Below are positions 60,065 to 64,000 of a stretch of 64,000 bases of DNA, piece after piece. Position numbers and translations under genes: made by a program. The stretch comes from Cinnamomum chago (taxonomy: Eukaryota; Streptophyta; Magnoliopsida; Laurales; Lauraceae). Location: NCBI GenBank assembly GCA_038049695.1, contig CP142451.1, positions 9,112,001 through 9,176,000 on the forward strand, read 5' to 3'. How positions within the stretch are numbered: position 1 is the stretch's first letter; each line of letters begins with the position of its first letter. Below the pieces are notes generated by a model. It searched no databases, had not been told where the DNA came from, and was given only the letters and a program-made list of their open reading frames with translations.

Positions 60065-62760
60065 TCATACGGTGACTGCTTCAATCTTTTCCAGAACCTC
60101 CAATCTTGTCTTCCGTTTCCAACCTTTCATGGTAGCAACAAGATTGATCAGCCCTGTGATTTGACTTCGACTGTATTCCTGCAATGGGAAAGGGAATCTT
60201 AGGCTATAAATTAATGGTGATATTGCAATGATGTAAGAACAATTATTGTTAAGCATCTCACATACCGGATGAGAACGTGCCCAGTGTACATACTCAGTTT
60301 CCGGAAGATAGTATGCCTGTTTTGGCATGAAAAGAGGATGTCAGGTAGAAACTAGATTGTAATGTAGCAAGTGAAAGAAAGTCACTGAAAGGGGACAAGC
60401 ATATTTAAATAAAATAGAGCATGAATCTCATTTGTTTTGAAGAGCAGATGGACAAATTCAGGATATGATAGCTAAAAGGAGAGAGCTTGAAGAAGATCTT
60501 CAAGGATCCCCAAATGGTTCTAATGGCCGAGTACAAAATCCTTAAAAGAGTGAGTTCCTAACAGGTTCTAAATTAAATGCCCTTCCGCCCTCATAAAAAT
60601 AAGGCAAGTGAATGAGATCTGATTGGAGGCAACGTCAAAGGCTCTCCACATGCACTGAATTCCCAAACCCCTAATATATGTAGTCCAACCTACCCTAGTT
60701 TGATAGCAAAAATTCTATCACGGTATTTACCTTTGGTGGGATATTCTCACACATCATCCAAAGAAGAAGAAGAATAGAAATTCTACCTTGGTAGCATAGA
60801 AATTCTCGAATATGTAAAATCAAATGTTCGAATCAAACCACTACCTGTGAGAACTCGCCAAGCTAAAGATAGGTTGCATCAGACTGTCGGTTATAAATAA
60901 TTGCCCCATTCTTTATTAGTTCTTCTCATATATAGTTATATTTTAGCCAAACCCAAATTAATGGCATAAGCCTTTGATGCTGATGACAACTAGTGAGGAC
61001 TCTCCATGGTGGGCATGCCTATGAAGATGTATGCCTCTTGAAGACCCACATCAGGGCCCCCACGAACATGTGTGATGAAGCCCGCCATGCTGATGGGTGC
61101 ATCTCCACCCATACATACTAGCTAGGACCCACCACTGGTAATGCATGAGGGGTCGTAGGGGCCCATCAGCGGTGACATTTGCAGGGAGCATCACCCCCAA
61201 TGAAGATATGGATGGTAGGGACCACACTAAGTAACATGAGAGTGGATAGGCCCCACCTGAGACTTGTATGGTGGCCCCCAACCGTGAAACCTACAAATCT
61301 CAACATTCATGACTTTCAACGAATACTTGCTACCAAATGCCGCCCCCCCTAGGTGACATGAATGCATGCATCATAGAATTAATAAGCAGATGCTCCAATC
61401 ATGAAGCATAGATGCTTATTGCATGTTAAATGAAAAGAAACGTGTGTAATATATGCATAAAGGAAATAAGGTGGGACACAAATTCATGCAAGGGGGAAAA
61501 TATCAGTGCGTGATTTTTTTTTTTTTTTTTAAGAAATGTCCCCTAAAAAAATTTCATTGTGGGAGCTATCAAGGACCTGGTGCATATGTTTTGATTGTGT
61601 ACAGCCATTACAAGCAAGCTGGATGAGTTGCCACGATGTTGACTTTGTGGAAGAAAAACATAAAGTTGCTTAAGGGAGGGCATGAACCAGCGACAATACT
61701 AATATTCTATCCAAAAACATCTCATGAAAATTATATATTGACAACAATAACCATGTAAAATACCACCTCTTTGTTCAACAAATGGACGATTGTTGCTTGG
61801 GAAACACCTTCAGATTTCTAGCTTTTGTTATCATATACATTACAGGGTATGTCTTCCTTATCTTTCAAGTGAGATGAACATTGAACACTCCATTTGCAGC
61901 TAAATTACTGTTCATTCTATTCTTAATGAGTTTTAGTAGCGTATTAGAGGTAGGGTGGGAACTCAAAGTCCCATCAGTACTTGCTTTAAGAATTTATGAT
62001 TAAATTGAAGAATTTAGTAGCTTACTGAATTTTCCACCTAACATATCATTTTCCAACTTAACTTTTGCACTGTACCTGCATAGGTTTCTCATCTCATTTA
62101 TCATTCCCTGGTGGAGCACAGTTAGCACTGGGGAAATGTTCTCCTGTGAGCACTGCATATAAGGTATATGCAGTCCAGCTCATGGGGCCCGCTTAGATGC
62201 AAGTTTATTGAGGGGAGAAGGGTAGATAGAAAGGTGTCCTCATGGACAAGAGCGATCCAAAAACTTAGCCCCACCAGATTAGCCTAGCCCTTGATTTAAC
62301 AACTTTAAATTTTAATGGCATCTTAACCATAGATTTTCTTGAGATTCAATCCAAAAGTGAGTGAAAGGTCAGTGAGTGTAAAATGTTAAGTAGTTGTTTG
62401 TGTAGTTTCCTATCACCAATTGGTTTTGGAATTTTATTGACTGGCAACTTTGAGATGGTTTCAGAGAACATGTCCCGGGTTCGAAACCACGCAAGGCAAA
62501 AATGCCTCATGCCATATTGTGTGTTTGTGTGGACACAAGTGCACAGGACAAGAAGGCCCCATGCCGCGTTGTAGTCTTGTGCGGGCATGTGCTTCGGGTC
62601 TGGGCGGTGTTCCACCCGAGGGGGATGGGGGGTGTTAAGTAGTAGTTTGTGTAGTTTTCTATCACCAATTGGTTTTGGGATTACTAGCTAGCAACAGTGA
62701 TAAAATTGGGCGTGATGCCAGATCACGGGAAGGGGCTGCATTGATGAAAGGTGGGCCCAA

Positions 62761-62796
<36 letters not shown>

Positions 62797-63221
62797 ACAC
62801 ATTTTCATACACACTAAAAATCTTTATCTCATATTAAGATCAAAATTAAATGATAAAAATATGAAAAGACAGAATCTCAAATCCCATCTTGCATCACAAT
62901 TCACGCCTCCAAGCTATTTGAAGTGTAGTGTTAATTGTTACCTTGATAAAAGCTTCGACAACTTGGAACTTTGGTTTGACATTTATGGAGACAAAGTGTT
63001 GTAGACCATTGATTAAGACCTGTAAGAAAAATAGGAATTACTCATTTCAACCTTGCAGTCACAAAAACAAATGAACATTTTAGATGTCTTGGTATGGAAA
63101 CCTGAAGGTCTAATGACATTAGGGCCCGTCCTTCATCAGTGCACTTCTTCACTCTTGATAGACCTTCAATGAGTGTTTCAGCAACATTTTCAACTCCATA
63201 TTCTAAGAGGAGGTCTTGAAT
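60065..63221 (-). CDS. VPS50: Syndetin / VPS50 (CCDC132), C-terminal four exons, gene continues past window end
   Basis: Minus-strand exons 63221-63102, 63019-62942, 60316-60266 and 60178-60065 (TGA at 60067-60065) join in phase and give 121 residues: IQDLLLEYGVENVAETLIEG, then GRALMSLDLQ, AYYLPETEYVHWARSHP and MKGWKRKTRLEVLEKIE. They match the C-terminus of syndetin, where the order RVKKC...EGRAL...FIKAYYL...EYS is conserved between plants and animals. Syndetin is the specific subunit of the EARP tethering complex (with VPS51, 52, 53) acting in endosomal recycling. The next upstream exon was not found before 64000. The 2.6-kb intron 62941-60317 holds a TRIM-like element. Confidence 0.88.
60447..60545 (+). 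other. Orphan coding-like segment inside a VPS50 intron
   Basis: The plus strand reads DGQIQDMIAKRRELEEDL and continues to a TAA at 60543-60545. It looks like a coiled-coil C-terminal exon, with a possible acceptor (AAGAGCAG) at 60440-60447. Its protein is not recognised. It could be an alternative or captured exon, or chance. Confidence 0.3.
62384..62697 (+). mobile_element. TRIM-like miniature LTR retrotransposon in a VPS50 intron
   Basis: Two direct repeats of about 65 bp starting TGTTAAGTAG (62384 and 62633, both containing TATCACCAATTGGTTTTGG) flank about 180 bp of non-coding DNA. A tRNA-iMet-like primer site TGGTTTCAGAG lies at 62456-62466 and a polypurine tract GAGGGGGATGGGGG directly before the right repeat. 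No coding capacity. A GGTTCGAAACC stretch inside resembles a pol III B box. The target duplication is unclear. Confidence 0.6.
62765..62794. repeat. Poly-C homopolymer, 30 bases
   Basis: An uninterrupted run of about 30 C in a VPS50 intron. Shorter C-rich runs occur at 13691-13714 and 22751-22772. Exact length may be a sequencing estimate. Confidence 0.9.
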
Positions 63222-63721
63222 CTGGTATAGCAGAAATGTTTATGGTTTATTTGATTACTATACATAAGTACTGATAAACATGCACACATGCAAGACATTC
63301 TCTTGCCATTTTCTGCTGAATGCTGATAGAGCTCTTATTGTGACTGTTTCCACATTAAATATTTATGCAAGACATTATTATTCAATAAGTTTAAGGACCA
63401 GTGCTATCTTATTGATAAAAAAAAATCAAGTAAAAATTGGGAAAGAGTCCTTCGATAGTCCAACAGATGGAATTTTGAAAGGTCACAGATGGATATAAAT
63501 ATTGTAGAACTCATGAATGATTCTCAAGAAATCAGAAACGCCATATAATACACAGCAAAAAAATTAAATATGATGAATTTCATTTAATTTTCTTGGAAAC
63601 TTCCCATCTGAAACGGTGAGCCTTATAATGTTTTTCCCTTTTTTAAGCAGCAGCCGTAAAAGATTATACCAGTATGACAAATTTTTACATAGAAGAGCAG
63701 TCTATTAAGGCAATAGACAGC

Positions 63722-63765
<44 letters not shown>

Positions 63766-64000
63766 TGTTTTGTTTGATCAGTAATAGAAAGCCGCCTACA
63801 AAAAGAGACGAAAGCTAATTAAATTACAAAGATCTTCCATTCCAATCCCAAGCTCTGATATCAGCACCCTGCCTTTGCCTAAGTATCTGCCTTCTCATTC
63901 CATTCTCTTGGGATAGGGTTTGGAAAAGTCACTCTTCATCTTCAAATAGTAAAGAACGAAGATGGGTCTTTGAACAGTTTCAATCACTCGTTTATTGTCA
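63222..64000. other. VPS50 intron sequence to the window end
   Basis: Contains a CT microsatellite (63724-63763). No exon could be assigned with confidence. Confidence 0.45.
63724..63763. repeat. (CT)n microsatellite
   Basis: Uninterrupted CT run of about 40 bp. Confidence 0.95.

Noticed and set aside
62478-62500. Possible tRNA gene from the GGTTCGAAACC motif
   Set aside because: No cloverleaf around it; it lies inside the TRIM-like repeat pair.
63851-63863. AGCTCTGATATCA, identical to the Copia primer-site complement
   Set aside because: No LTR-like sequence starts beside it in the window, so it may be chance.

Overview
This window is nuclear DNA of a flowering plant. The evidence is spliced genes with GT-AG introns and plant-type products (augmin subunit 3, an H2B.8-type histone, an Agenet protein, an AGD6/7-type ArfGAP), plus plant Copia, Ty3/gypsy, L1, RTE and hAT debris and long GA/CT microsatellites. 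I cannot name the species. AT-rich, TE-loaded introns of 1 to 2.5 kb are the rule.

Layout. 1-5184: a young but dead Copia element on the minus strand, whose left LTR is cut by the window edge. 5450-9900: an older Copia 3' end split by a 5'-truncated L1-type LINE (6030-9847). 10120-12202: two neighbouring non-autonomous hAT elements, each with a perfect 8-bp target duplication; the first keeps the start of a BED-finger transposase. 12575-13985: a diverged tandem duplication. 14142-16519: three 5' exons of an Agenet gene (minus).

20740-41236: a complete 18-exon gene (minus) for HAUS/augmin subunit 3 (AUG3), rebuilt exon by exon with every phase matching (616 aa). Its introns hold a hAT element, a probable solo gypsy LTR, a tRNA-like SINE head, and two decayed extra copies of part of exon 4. 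42913-44201: an H2B.8-type histone gene (plus) with a solo LTR inserted in its last codons. 45809-51381: a 3-exon ArfGAP gene (minus). 51382-54748: intergenic, with an RTE tail and a palindrome-rich block. 55007-58978: a complete 7-exon VPS37 gene of ESCRT-I (plus). 60065-63221: the last four exons of syndetin/VPS50 (minus), converging on VPS37; the rest of the gene lies beyond the window.

The genes do not form an operon-like unit. Three concern membrane traffic (ArfGAP at the Golgi, ESCRT-I VPS37 at multivesicular endosomes, VPS50 of EARP in endosomal recycling) and two concern mitosis or chromatin (AUG3, H2B.8). The most striking single event is the solo LTR in the histone tail. It exchanges the native end for LTR-encoded residues and supplies a stop codon and a polyadenylation signal.
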